DNA of 64,000 nucleotides. Source: Clonostachys chloroleuca (lineage: Eukaryota > Ascomycota > Sordariomycetes > Hypocreales > Bionectriaceae). Shown in pieces: positions 43,958 to 55,047 of this stretch (positions within the stretch are counted from its first letter, which is position 1; each line of letters opens with the position of its first letter). The notes below the pieces were generated by a model that was given only the letters and a program-made list of their open reading frames with translations, was not told the origin of the DNA and did not search any database. The position numbers were made by a program, and so were the translations under genes. Location: the NCBI GenBank assembly GCA_037952775.1, contig JBANAY010000003.1, forward strand, positions 31,186,001 to 31,250,000, read 5' to 3'.

Positions 43958-45072
43958 TCACAGGATCTTGCTGAGAGCTCTTAAAGGTCCATTAAACGTA
44001 ACGGAAGGACGAGTGAAATCCGCTGCAGCTGTGGAATCCGGCGCCAACTTCTGCATCACCTTGGCTCGATACTCCTCCATGATCATCATAAAGCGCCGAG
44101 CCAAAGATGTTTCATTGTTTATGCTGGCAAGTAGGTCCTGGCAGCCTTCGGCGGCCCTAAAGTACGTCCCCCAAGTGGCTGCGTCTTCGCGTGTGCTCTT
44201 CAGGGTGAATGTGTAAAGAACAACTGCGGCACAGAAGGCCTGGTATTGGGCAACCTACGATGCTGCTTAGAGCTGATCGGCCTCGGCCATGCGCTCGACC
44301 ACTCTCACAATTTCCATCGCGGCACGCAAGCAGAGCTATACATTGGAGACGGTGGAGTCTATAGATTCTTCAGAGATGCGATGATGCCGTGTGTAGTCAG
44401 AGAAGAGGCAGGGTCGGCAGATGAGGATTTCGGCATGGCCAGCTGCCAAACTGAGTATGTTACTCTGCCTTTGGAAAAGCGGCGTCAAAAGTCCCGAGTC
44501 CACTCTCTCTCTCTGCGTTTAAAAAGGCTGGCAGACTCTGCCTTCACGCATCCACATCCGCACCTAGGTCCCTCATGATCCGGTAGCGACGGTCTTGTGA
44601 CAGAGGGGCCAGACCATAAAGAGAACAAAGCACTTTACTTAAAACGCGGCCTAGCTTCTAATTATGGATCATGCCTAACATGACGTGCATGTTGTCGCTC
44701 TCGGCGACAACTATGCAAGTCGAGGATAGATCCTGATCGTCGACAACGTTTGGCAAGTCCTGATCAATGTCGCAATCCCGAAGCGCACACGGTCGCCCCA
44801 AGATGGTGCTCAGCGTCTTATCCAAGTTGTAAGCGCACCAAAACAGACGCTTTCGGGACTCATGGTCAAGGTGGTCGACCTGCGCGCCTGGCCCCGACCA
44901 AGCTTGAGGTCCCGGCGATGGAACCCGAGGGCGAGCATAAGCCTCGAAGTTGTCCCAAATAAGCTCCAGCATGGTTCAGTCACGAACGTGTCAGGACGTA
45001 GAAACAGCAACCCAGGAGAGCTTGCGCACTAAAGAGGCTGGCAGGCTCCGTCTCAAGAGCGAGTTGATGATT
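43958..45072 (-). pseudogene. Zn(II)2Cys6-type regulator remnant, heavily mutated
   Basis: C-terminal two-thirds of a fungal_trans regulator, readable only by changing frame several times. Order on the minus strand: LALETEPASLFSAQALL, stop TGA at 44979-44981, then in another frame SLFGTTSRLMLALGFHRRDL, then VDHLDHESRKRLFWCAYNLDK, LSTILGRPCALRDCDIDQDL, SDNMHVMLGMIH, stop TAG at 44658-44660 and KLGRVLSKVL. Further left come HAEILICRPCLFSDY, TAG at 44336-44338, LRAAMEIVRVVERMAEADQL, TAA at 44267-44269, TAG at 44255-44257, YQAFCAAVVLYTFTLKS and EGCQDLLASINNETSLARR, up to a stop at 43958-43960. Several stops could come from CAG or CGA by C-to-T change. The zinc cluster is not recognisable; the 5' part has probably decayed beyond 45.1 kb. 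Confidence 0.8.
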
Positions 45073-46694
45073 AAGCTTCCAAACAAATGAACGCTTGCTT
45101 TAGGGTTATCATGTTCATCTCAAACATACGGAAAGCGTTGCCTACGGGTCATATATGGCCATCTCAAGGCGGCCTATATCACCCAACGAATCAAACCAAG
45201 GTATAGCTATTCTCAATAGAGCATCTCTCTTAAAACGGCTTCAACGGCTTCAGCTCAGGTTGGCCTCATTGAAGTACTGTACCTAACATGTAGCTTGAGA
45301 ATCAGTACACGAGTCTCTGCTGTACTATTCGGCGACTCAAATCTCACAAGCTAGATGCCATCTCCATTAAAACTTTGACTAGATTGTCAACTCTTTGGGG
45401 CAACTATCTAACACGAGACCGGCGTCGGTGTGTAACTTCTCGCTTATTCGACCAAAAGTATCTGATGTAATAGAACGTATGGGAAGTCCTTCAGAGGCTT
45501 GTAATGATGACGCACAGTTACTTACCGCAGTTCAAGCGTTTGAATACTTTGAAGTAATCCACATCTTGCTTCACTCTATAGCCAAGACCAAAACAAACTC
45601 TGAGTTAGTATGCTCTCCTGCTCAGCACTCGCAAAATTTATGGCACTGACGAAGTTAGCTTAGGACTCCTCCAGGGAATCAACATTGTAAATTCTCAACA
45701 TGTTTGATAACAATGTCACCGTCCTTGCTCAGCTCTTCCCTCTCTGCCCTCTCAAATCTCGCTTCCACTACCAGAGCCTGTCAGGATGCTAGCCAGCTCG
45801 CCACTTTTGCCGCTAAAGAGGATAAAATCCTCATCAATCAGCCGCGGGAGGCGATTGGTCTCATCTCCTGCCCGGCGCATCGACGACAGACAATGCTTGG
45901 CGTTGCTCTCTATGTTCTCGATCCCGCACTGTCTCAGTTCCCTCAGTCGCTGGACCCAGAAGCCCCAACGCTTCAGACTATACCCCAATGGCAAACAGAG
46001 TTTTTGAGAATAGTTGAGGTGGGATATGAAAACGGACGACTGAAGTGTTTGGTTGCATATCCGGCAAATGTTTTTCGCAAGTCTTAAATTGCACCTACAC
46101 ATCTCTGGCTCGCATATCTGTTGGCGGCGAATGCTACATACCTGTGGCAGTGTACGGTTGTTGGTGGGGGCTAAATACGCACGCATGACTGGATAATGCT
46201 GTTGGTAACATTGACGTTACATCCAGCTTTGTCTGATTATTCTGAATTACGCGATGGGAGGAAATAGCACCCTACCCTTGTGTTCTGTTTTAGTCGCGTT
46301 GCCTATGTATGTAGATATACGCTTCATTACGAACAAGAAACATGAGCCTACATTCACAAAGCGCTCTCTGGAGGCTGTGCTATCGCATCCACTGGCCTTA
46401 GGTGGTTGTTTTTACCGGAGTCCCCTTCGGCGGTTAGAGGGATTGTCATTGGCATGGGCCTTCCAACCAACGACTTTGCAATCCCTCATCCTTTTGCTCT
46501 CCATAATACTGTTGGCTCAACAACATGCAGGCAGAAATCTAAGTTTAGATGTAATCATTAAGGAGCTACAGGAATAGAATATATAATCCACCGATTTATA
46601 TAATCCGATTCCCCATCACGCTTGATCTACTTCGCCCATCGACAACGACGACGAAGCACATGCCGAAAGTATATTTCCTCTCCTTTTCCCGGAA
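45073..46694. other. Gene-poor flank; left unit of a tandem duplication begins here
   Basis: No firm gene. An ORF at 45713-46087 (124 codons from ATG) ends with GRLKCLVAYPANVFRKS. A matching tail, RRLKHLVAYPQTVHR, is found at 48040-48093, so this end belongs to a duplicated block. A TATATAA at 46580-46586 sits 109 bases before the start of the small secreted protein gene and is its likely TATA box. Confidence 0.45.
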
Positions 46695-47297
46695 ATGAAG
46701 CCTAGCATCACCGTCATTGCCACTAGCCTCGCGCTCGTTGGCAGAGCCACAGCTGGCCCTTGGTTCAAACTACAAGATGCAGACCCTAATCCTCCTTTTA
46801 AAATCGGTGTAAGTCATGTTAATCGCTAATCGTGTCTGACCGGTAACCTGGCCCATGGTCCCTGATCAATCACACTGCTCACTAACTTAATCGCATACAT
46901 TGTATAGGAATGTCAGACGTACTTCAACTTGTGTAATATTGGAAGCTATTGGATACATGTCGGGTATCACAGAGAGGGAAATGGACAGGTGAAAAAATGG
47001 GAGGCGAGTAACGCTGGACAACGTTGCGGTGCAAAAGATCCGGTAAGCCAACGATCACAAAGGATTGGCACTGGGACCCTTCACTAACAACTGGGTACGA
47101 TCATAATGAAGTGCAAAAATGCCGGTGATAAGTGCAGTTATAGCTTCACAGCGAAAACCGCTGCCTGCTCAATTGACAGCAAAAAGCTCTCAGTGGTGGA
47201 GCCCCCGGTCAACGTTGGGCCCAAGAAACCAGCCACGGGTGCTTCCAAAAAGGCTCGCCGTGACCTACGCACCGAAGGAAGAGCTAGGAGGTATTGA
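46695..47297 (+). CDS. Small secreted cysteine-rich protein (candidate effector)
   Basis: Not a known family. Three exons (46695-46808, 46908-47042, 47112-47297), all phase 0, with GT-AG introns; both introns contain a CACTAAC branch site. Product: 144 residues. Residues 1-20 form a clear signal peptide (MKPSITVIATSLALVGRATA). The mature part has six cysteines (40, 47, 78, 84, 91, 102) and a basic, lysine/arginine-rich tail (KKPATGASKKARRDLRTEGR). Size, secretion signal and cysteine content are those of fungal effector or antimicrobial-type proteins; no activity is implied. A TATA box at 46580-46586 supports transcription. A decayed copy with homologous promoter, first exon and second exon lies at about 48200-48650. 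Confidence 0.65.
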
Positions 47298-48319
47298 GGA
47301 AGTTTTTAGCCTATAGGCGCCCAATTAAGGGTACCCTGGCTCAGTTTAGGGGCAGTAGAGGGCAATTTAGGAGCTCGGGGACTTATAGCTAGGTTATAGA
47401 GGATCATTCTCTTGTACAGAGCAGCTGTCTAAGTATATCAATGTTCTTAATAGCAACACCTAAGCTCTAGCCACAGTTGGGCAGATTGAATGATTATCGC
47501 CCGATAAAACAATCCTGAATTCGGGGCCGGCTCCATTCATTCGGAGACTCTCTCACAGGAGCTGCAGAAGCTAACCTCGATGTTGTCTATCCCAAAATGC
47601 CAGCCCTTGGTAAATGACATGATACTCAACCTCAAACTTTGCATATCTATACATAAAGGTGAAGGATCAGTGTTTTTCCTGCTAGTCTGGCTATTTTTAG
47701 AGGCATTGAAGACTAATAGCCCCCTTCCCCTCCTACTATACAATGTGTCAACTGTATATCCAGCCTAGCTAGATGTATAAAGAGGGCAGCCCTGTTAGGA
47801 TCGTAACAAATATTACGGAGATCATAATCGCAGAATACTCCTGGTCGGCAGTTAAGCGTATACTGTATGGTGATCGTTTTAGAGTGAGAGCCGAGTGTGC
47901 CACACAGGGTGTCTTGTTGGCCCTGTTGGATCATACCGTCAATTTGAACCCTGCGGAAGACTGACCATGCTTTGAGAGTATCCATCTTTGGAATAAGAGC
48001 CAAGAAGTATATTCGGAATTAATTGAAGTTACCAAGGTTGGCAACAGACGCCTGAAGCACTTGGTTGCATATCCACAAACTGTTCACCGCTAGAGGCGAC
48101 CATCCTAAATTGCACCAAAGGACGATACAATGGGCCTCTCAACCAATAGCTATGCCATCTAATCTCAGACAGCATTATCGAAGAGCTACAAGAAGAGAAT
48201 ATATAAAGCATCGATTCATGACGCCCCGTTCAGCAGCGCTCTTGGTCTGATTCACCCAACATCAATAACAACTACAAAGAAGCAAATCCCGGAAGAGAAT
48301 TCCCTCCATTTTAGCGGAG
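47298..48319. other. 3' flank of the secreted-protein gene and start of its duplicate block
   Basis: About 1 kb with no gene supported. The block around 47650-47720 (ataaaggtgaaggat, ctatttttagaggcattgaaga) reappears at 48690-48750. The block at 48040-48210 matches the flank at 46030-46600, including a TATATAAA at 48200-48207. Confidence 0.5.
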
Positions 48320-48650
48320 ACGAAGCTTAGCATCAGCACCATTGCCACTACACTAGCCCTCGGGTTGGGTAGGATCGCAACCATTCCAGCCCATAAGGTC
48401 CCCAATCCGACTTCTAATGGGCGGCCCGCAGCTCATCGTGTCAGACTGGCGACATCTACCTGATCCATTATAGAGCTCGCTAATTCAATCGCATAAATCC
48501 TACAGAAGTGCGAGACGAGATTGACACGCTTGTTCTGGTGCAATCGAGTGGATTCATCGTGGAAATCGCAGGGAGACGTTACAAAATGCGTTTTATCCCG
48601 GCTACTCATGTACAGAACTACTAGGATGAGTCAGACGCCAAATTAAGCAC
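48320..48650 (+). pseudogene. Decayed tandem copy of the small secreted protein gene
   Basis: Homologous to 46695-47042. The start codon position reads ACG (48320-48322), followed by codons KLSISTIATTLALG that match KPSITVIATSLALV of the intact gene. The intron end (aattcaatcgcata...ctacag) and a second-exon-like stretch from 48506 (KCETRLTRLFWCNR) are also recognisable. The first-exon donor is lost and a stop is met soon after. The third exon is not recognisable. Confidence 0.6.
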
Positions 48651-49011
48651 TTGTTGGTTATTACTTGGCTTCAAGTCTTGCATACCTAGCCAACATAAAG
48701 GTGGAGGATATTTTTTCAGCTGGCATGGCTATTTTTAGAGGCATTGAAGATGCGATTTAAGGCTACCATTTCTCCCCCTCCCAAGACCAACCCCTCCTCT
48801 TCCTACTGCTCCTTGCGCTGACTATATACCCTGTCTGCCCACCTACACAAAGAAGGCAGGCCAGTCAGGATTGCAACACACTCCTCGAAACTAGCCTCTA
48901 CCGCTTCAGTAAGCAAGGCTAATATCATTACCCTTTGAAAGGCTTCATCGGTCGGGCGGGACTAACCGAAGACTGACTTAATGCGGAAAAGACCACCTCT
49001 ACTTCCTCAAG
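48651..49011. other. 3' flank of the decayed copy
   Basis: Contains the second copy of the aggcattgaaga block (about 48690-48750) and CT-rich sequence. No gene. It should also hold the promoter of the rightward hypothetical gene at 49012. Confidence 0.45.
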
Positions 49012-49786
49012 ATGGAGTACCCGCCGTATTTTCACGATAATGACGTGGGCCCCTTTTCAAGCGTCACATACTCGCTGACCCCTGATGGTCCTGGCCTGCA
49101 TGAGCTTGACTTGAAGTTGCGTGACCGCGACGTGGTCCTCATGGTCGAGGGTGACGATGACGATAAGACCGTGCGCATATTACACCTGTACAATGTGCGC
49201 GAGGACACGCTCGCCGAGGCCAAAACAGCCGTTGATGGCCTCTTGGGCCAGGTGAAACCGCTGAGCGGCGGCGACAACACTGGACATACCGTGTTTAAGA
49301 TGTTCGACAAGGTTTTCTACGAAATAAAAAGTCCAGTTGCCTGCCTTCTGGAAGACGCCAACGATTTGGAGCTGAAATTGGAAAAAATGGACGAGGATGA
49401 TATGGCTCATCCCAAGAGAGCAGCAGACACAACCTCTGAGCTCTTCAACCCGGTCGCTGAGCTCCAAGCGGCGTGCAGGGACTTCATTGACCGAATGGAA
49501 TCAATTCACTCCAGGTCAAAAATGTATAGTGATGAAAGCTGCCCCAATAGAAGGGCTACGATGTTATTCAGGGCCTATGAATCAGTTCACGTAGCTCTTC
49601 TTATTTATACGGGAGAACGGAGCGCGCGAAGGTGGTCTAGCCTTTGATTGGTATCACGACCAATACGCCGAGCAGAGGAGGCTCATGAGACAGCCGAGAT
49701 ACCATATGTGTTTCAATGAGGATCAGCATTTCCATCATATATTCGGCGATTATCCCGCGAACCCGAATAAAGCCCGCGGGGAATAG
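49012..49786 (+). CDS. Hypothetical protein, probable frameshift near the 3' end
   Basis: Not recognised. From the ATG at 49012 the first frame gives 211 residues (MEYPPYFHDNDVGPFSSV, VVLMVEGDDDDKTVRILHLY, KMFDKVFYEIKSPVACLLED) and stops at 49645-49647. Overlapping it in the +1 frame is a protein-like continuation, NGAREGGLAFDWYHDQYAEQ, then RRLMRQPRYHMCFNEDQHFH and IFGDYPANPNKARGE, ending at 49784-49786. A one-base change around 49590-49620 would join the two. No suitable GT-AG intron that does so was found. The N-terminal part is acidic and globular-looking, without membrane segments or signal peptide. Function unknown. Confidence 0.5.
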
Positions 49787-51150
49787 TCCGATTAGGCCCT
49801 TGTACTTTTGCTTTCAATCTTTGCTTCTCACTGTCTTGGGTCAAATATCATGCTTCTCAGTCCATCCCACTACAAACAAGACAACAACCAAGACAAGATT
49901 AGAGTAATCTCACAGTAGAGAGCTGAACATGGTACTTGCGCATTCCCTTTTTTGCTTTTTGCTTGTTGGACCCAAATATTCTCGCTTCCTCCCTCTCGCC
50001 TGGTCGGTCTTTGCTTATATAATTTGGTACCTTGTCCCTGACCTTTTTCGCTTGTTTCGCTTAGGCCTTGCAACGGTTTTGCTTCTGTACGTCCGATGAG
50101 TTTTGATTCTTTCTAAAAGCCCATGAATAGCTTCCAGAATGCGTGTCATATCTTTACTGTCTTGATCCATCATCGTCTCTCATCTTGACGTTAATATATT
50201 ATGATATGTACCTGTTGAGTAGGTTCATGCAATTGGGTCAAGCAGCAAGACACACGACGTGGTGTCAAGCATGGCTTTTATAAAATTATGGTCATTGATG
50301 TCCTTAAAAGGGACCTATGGGAACATCCGTATCTAGCTTTTGCCATAATCTGGTGGTGTTAAAGCTGCCTTGGTGCAGTAACTGGGCGCCTCTGCCGATG
50401 CCAGGTTTATAACCGCGATCGTAACAAGATTGCGGGTAAGTAAAAGGCGCGCTTAACACGAGCCTACGGTCATACGTACTAGATATAGCGAGCCCAGAGC
50501 ACTGGGGCATGCGAAGCGCGATCGATGTTTTACAGCCTCGCTGCGTATCCGAGCCCACGAATACTGAGGGAAAGAACCAGAAAGCGGGAGAAGTGACCAG
50601 ATTGTGGTGGGCCTCACGAGAGTAAAAGACCACTAAGGTGCCAAAGCTGCTAGGAAGATCATTTGCGCCGCCAAAGAATGGAAGAGCACAGAAAGCTGTG
50701 GGATCTGCCTCCCCCTCTGGACAAGCATAGATCGAATCGTCTGATAGAGCGGGTTTTCTTGAGCATGTTTCAAAATCAGTGTGATATTCGACGCCTATTT
50801 TCATTCAATCATTTGTCATCTTCTAAGATCAAGTGCACCAGTGGTGTTACGCCAAACAAAACAATACCAAGACTGGGAGTGCGCACTCTCCCCTTCGGTA
50901 GATGATCCAGTAGACGGCCAGTTGCCCTGACCTAACAGTAGCCCTTCTACAGGTGCTGATGGCTTGATACTCTCCGCATGCGCGCATCCCGTCGGACACG
51001 ACCGAAAGCGCTATCGCCTGTATCTATTTCTCATGGATTAGAGGCACACACAAAAAGCCTCCCTAAGACTAAGGCCATTGAGGAGGCTGGCCCAAAAGGA
51101 CTTTCAAGGAATGAGCCAGTCAGCTCTATGATCCAACCTAGCCGGATCCT
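49787..51150. other. 1.4-kb gap without a recognised gene
   Basis: A 166-codon frame on the minus strand (50304-50804) exists but has no similarity, no clear start context and unusual composition; it is not called. The remainder is AT-rich with scattered short frames. No repeat was recognised. Confidence 0.45.
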
Positions 51151-52371
51151 TTACATGGTAGGAATACCCTCGTACTCCGCGTAGCCAAGTGCGAGATTCA
51201 TATTTTCTTATCAGGTTAGCGAAGGATCAGAACAGATATTAGAACCTAGAAACTTACGTAGGCACTGAGTGCTGGCCCCCTTGTTCAAGTTGTCTATCGT
51301 GCTGCAAACAACCACCCTCTTGCCGGTACTATCGACAGCAAATCCCCCGATCTCGACACCATGTAGCCCAGAAATACTTCTTACAAGAGGAGCCTCACCG
51401 ACGACCTTAACGAGCTTCTCGCCGGCGTATCGTTCCTGGTAGATATGGCGGATGTCGCGCGAGGTCATGGTTTTATTCAGGGGAATGTTGACGGTAAGAT
51501 GAATGCCCCTGAACCAGGAAGCGACATGCGGCATAAAAGCAACCGGAGTGCCAAGATGCCGACTGATTTCTCGCTCGTGGATATGGCCTGTCAACGAATA
51601 TGCTACCAAGTTGTCCTTCAGTCTTTTAAGATCGTTGTTCGGGCTGGGTCGAGTGCCTGCGCCAGAGTACCCCGACACCCCAAATATACAGGGTTCACCT
51701 CCCAGGTGCTCAAGCATGGGGGCTAGGGTGAGCTGTGCGCCCGTCGCATAACAGCCAGGGTTCGAGATCCGAGTGGCCTGGCAAATCGCAGATCGCTTGG
51801 TGAGCTCTGGTAAAGCGTACGTCCACGTGTCATCGAAACGGTAGTCGGCGGAGAGGTCGACAATCACGCTCTTCGACTTGGCATTGTCAAAGGCCTCAAC
51901 AAAGGGCTTGGCCACGCCATTGGGGAGCGCCAGAACCCACCCGTCCACCTTGCCAGACTTGTCTAATTCGATCGCGTCTTCGGGGCTCAGGTTTTCGTAT
52001 ATGATCTTGCGCTTGTCGTAGCCCTTGAGCTCTTGACCTGCCAGCTCACGTGATGACACATGACAAAGGTCCATGTACGGGTGGTTATTGAGAAGGTCGA
52101 TCAAAGCCTGGCCAGTGTATCCTCGAGCTCCAATTAGAGCGATACGCGACGGAACATCGTTCGATGCATTCTTTTTCCCTAATGGAGGGTTGGGGTTTGT
52201 CGTAGTAGCGTAACCTCGTCCTTGCCAGCTAGGAGTCGTCAGGAATTTGGCGGCTGTGACTCGAAAGGGTGTGTGGCGCGGGGAGGCCAGGAATGGGCTC
52301 GGGGACGTGAGGAGAGACCGGACGGCTTGGCGGTGGCCGTTGCGCATGGCCACCGAGGTGGCAGGGAGCAT
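51151..52371 (-). CDS. Stand-alone N-acetyl-gamma-glutamyl-phosphate reductase, mitochondrial
   Basis: Arginine biosynthesis step 3: NADPH-dependent reduction of N-acetylglutamyl phosphate to the semialdehyde. Exons 51258-52371 and 51151-51206 (intron with a CTAAC branch site) give 389 residues. The Rossmann motif is IALIGARGYTGQALIDLL; the catalytic cysteine is in RISNPGCYATGAQL; other family blocks are FGVSGYSGAGTRPSPNND, SLTGHIHEREIS and the ending NMNLALGYAEYEGIPTM. The first about 70 residues are rich in Arg and Ser with few acidic residues, as in a mitochondrial presequence. In most ascomycetes this reductase is the C-terminal half of the ARG5,6 polyprotein behind acetylglutamate kinase. 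Here no kinase precedes it and the start ATG follows a normal-looking upstream region. It is probably a paralogue that kept the reductase only, like the ARG6 half. Confidence 0.9.
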
Positions 52372-53191
52372 GACTCCGGGTACTTCTCAGGCCAATTGAT
52401 TGCCTGGTGGGTGGCGCGACGTCGATGCTGCCTTCAAGAGATGGGTTGAATTGGCAGCGTTCGCGTTCTGTGTCCGAGATCGGCGAACATCGTCGTTTGG
52501 TAGCGGTCCGACCATTAATCCAGATGACACAACCAGACATAAACAACATGAAGACACTTCGGCGTTGAATTTCAACACAATATCAAAACAATTAATCCAA
52601 TAATACACATAATATGAAGCTCAATATTATAGAATAATTCATTCTTCTCTTATTACTGCGTTTGTAAGAATAAGATCCCTGCCCTACGCGAAAAAGAGCT
52701 TTGGTGTACACTCAATTTAATGGCACGCGACTCCCCCACCAAGAGAGAGATTTTGAATACAAATTTTGCTCTGGCTTGGACGGAGGATAGTTAATCAAAA
52801 CACAATCTTGATGAGCTAGACAAGTTTTGGGGAATATTCTATGGTTCTTTATATGGTAATTGCCACGAGAAAAATGCAGTTTCATCTCTTTCATCTAATT
52901 GCATATGAAACCTCACAGGTAAATTTCAGCCGAGAACATAATTCCGGATCCGAAACCCGGCCCCGGCCAGCTAGAGACCCCTCACCACAAGACCACAACC
53001 AGGCAATCTCCATGATGTCCATCCAAGCCAGCCAAGTAACACCTCTTAGTTGATTCAACATAACTTATAGGTTGTATTGAATGGTGCTCTTGGAAGTAGC
53101 CAAGCCGCGTACTCCATAGTCTTTGCCGACGGAGGCAGACCGTTTCCCGGAGGCTCGATTGTAGGATCAGGGCAAATCTAGGACATGAGAT
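52372..53191. other. Divergent promoter region with a diverged repeat
   Basis: Between the leftward reductase and rightward aldehyde dehydrogenase genes. It holds the diverged relative of the inverted-repeat element (52565-52709). No gene was recognised. Confidence 0.5.
52565..52709. repeat. Diverged relative of the inverted-repeat element
   Basis: Shares with 43516-43663 the ordered words tttcaaca-aatatca, acaatt, aataa-acaca-aatat, attat-g-ataat, tccctg and gagctttggtgt. The right end is recognisable. The left inverted repeat seen at 43489 is not found here, so this copy is truncated or decayed. Confidence 0.55.
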
Positions 53192-54815
53192 ATGCGCAGC
53201 TTATTCTCCCTGAGACCAAAGCTTCGCCGACCCTCGGTAAATTTTACCAGGAGATGGAGCTCCCAGAACCAGCTGGAGATACAGCTAAAGGCCCGTAATG
53301 GCCTTCGATGGACCCAGCCTCTGGGTCTCTTCATAGACAATGAGTTTGTTAGGAGCCAAGAACGCAAAGCACTGGAAACTGTTGATCCATTGTGAGTTCT
53401 TCACGATTTTTAAGCCCGCATTTTGAGACTAATTCCTTTTGGTGCAGTACCGAGCAAGGCATATGCTCTGTTTTCGCTGCAACACAAACAGACATTGATC
53501 ATGCCGTGGCCTCAGCTCGGAGGGCTCTCCGCAGTCCAGCCTGGAAATCTCTTTCCGGCACAGACCGCGGGAATCTCATGGTGAAGCTGGCTTCTCTCGT
53601 GGACGAACACGCTGAGACATTGGCTACCATTGAGAGTTTGGATAACGGGAAGCCCCTCTCAGCATCACGGTCCTACGATGTGCCACAGTTCTCGGAGGTT
53701 CTTCGCTATTATGCCGGCTTCGCTGACAAAATTTTTGGCTCTGTCATTGATGTTGGCCCCGGGAAAATGGCATACACTCTCAAACAACCCGTTGGTGTCT
53801 GCGGCCAAATCATCCCATGGAACTACCCTCTAGCCATGGCAGCATGGAAGCTCGGCCCTGCCCTCTGCTGCGGCAATACCATCATCCTGAAACTCGCAGA
53901 GAACACTCCACTCTCGATGCTCTATCTCGCAACTCTGATACGGGAGGCTGGTTTTCCGCCCGGCGTCATCAACATCGTCAACGGGCACGGATACGAGGCT
54001 GGGGCGGCTCTGGCTTCCCACGCGGATGTAGATAAAATTGCGTTCACCGGGAGCACGTCTACCGGTAAGGAGATTATGCGGATGGCGGCGGCGACCATTA
54101 AGGCGATTACGCTGGAGACGGGTGGCAAAGCCCGCTGATTGTCTTTGAGGACTGTGACCTGGAGCAAGCCGTGCGTTGGGCTCACGAGGGCATCATGGCC
54201 AACCAAGGGCAGGTATGCACGGCAACCTCGCGGATTCTCGTGCAAGAGAAAGTCTACGACGAATTCGTGGGTCGCTTCAAGGCCTACACCAGCCAGGTCT
54301 CGGTGCTGGGCGACCCATTTGATGAGAATTCGTTCCAGGGTCCGCAGATATCGGCGCAACAGCGAGATCGAGTACTTGCGTATATCTCATCTGCCGAGGC
54401 TGCCGGGGCGTCAATATATCAACCCGCTTCTGTAGCTCTACCTTCTACAGGCTTCTTTGTCCCCTCAACAATCTTTACAGACGTGTCAACCTCTTCGGTC
54501 GTCTTTCAGGAAGAGATATTCGGGCCCTGCGCAGCCATTTCGAAATTCGCAACCGAGATGGAAGCATTATCGATCGCAAACAGAACACGATATGGCCTTG
54601 CAGGAGCGGTATTCACCAATGACCTGGCCAGGGCTCATAGATTGGCGAGGGATATCGAAGCAGGGATGGTATGGGTGAACAGTAGTAACGACTCGGATGT
54701 GAGGGTGCCGTTTGGGGGCGTGAAGGAGAGTGGATTGGGAAGAGAGCTGGGAGAGGATGGCTTGAGAGGCTACTATAATGTCAAGGCAGTACATATCAAC
54801 TTGACCAACAAATGA
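53192..54815 (+). pseudogene. Aldehyde dehydrogenase, one-base frameshift
   Basis: NAD(P)+-dependent aldehyde dehydrogenase of the ALDH1/2 type. Exon 1 (53192-53391) encodes an Arg-rich start (MRSLFSLRPKLRRP) and GLFIDNEFVRS; exon 2 starts at 53448. Intact blocks are IIPWNYPLAMAAWKLGPAL, FTGSTSTGKEIM and the catalytic-base motif LETGGK. Then one base is missing in the A run at 54127-54129, giving a stop at 54136-54138. The next frame continues with LIVFEDCDLEQAVRW, the nucleophile motif GQVCTATSR, EEIFGP and VPFGGVKESGLGRELG, to a stop at 54813-54815. With one more base the length would be 522 residues, close to the usual 500. The usual KPAE is KLAE here. An indel error in a homopolymer is as likely as true decay. 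Confidence 0.85.
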
Positions 54816-55047
54816 TGTTAGAGGCCGAGACCAGTAATATAGTACCGGTGAATCTTTGGAATATACAGATCTCGGCACGATTTTGATGTATTCCGCTCCG
54901 ACATCCCTCTCGAAAATTTAGTATGTTCTACGAGCTCTTCTACTAAGAATAGCCACAGCCGCAATCCGTAACGATAGCTATTTCATAAGAAGCCGACCCA
55001 GCAATCTTTCGCCGTGACGGGCAATGGTTGTGGGCCCGACTAAGCAG

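Noticed and set aside
45713..46087. 124-codon frame as a stand-alone gene
   Set aside because: Only its last about 30 codons have support (they recur at 48040-48093). The rest is not recognisable, so it is mentioned as part of the duplication and not called as a gene.
50304..50804. 166-codon frame on the minus strand
   Set aside because: No recognisable family, domain or splice continuity. The composition does not look protein-like and no promoter-like context was seen.
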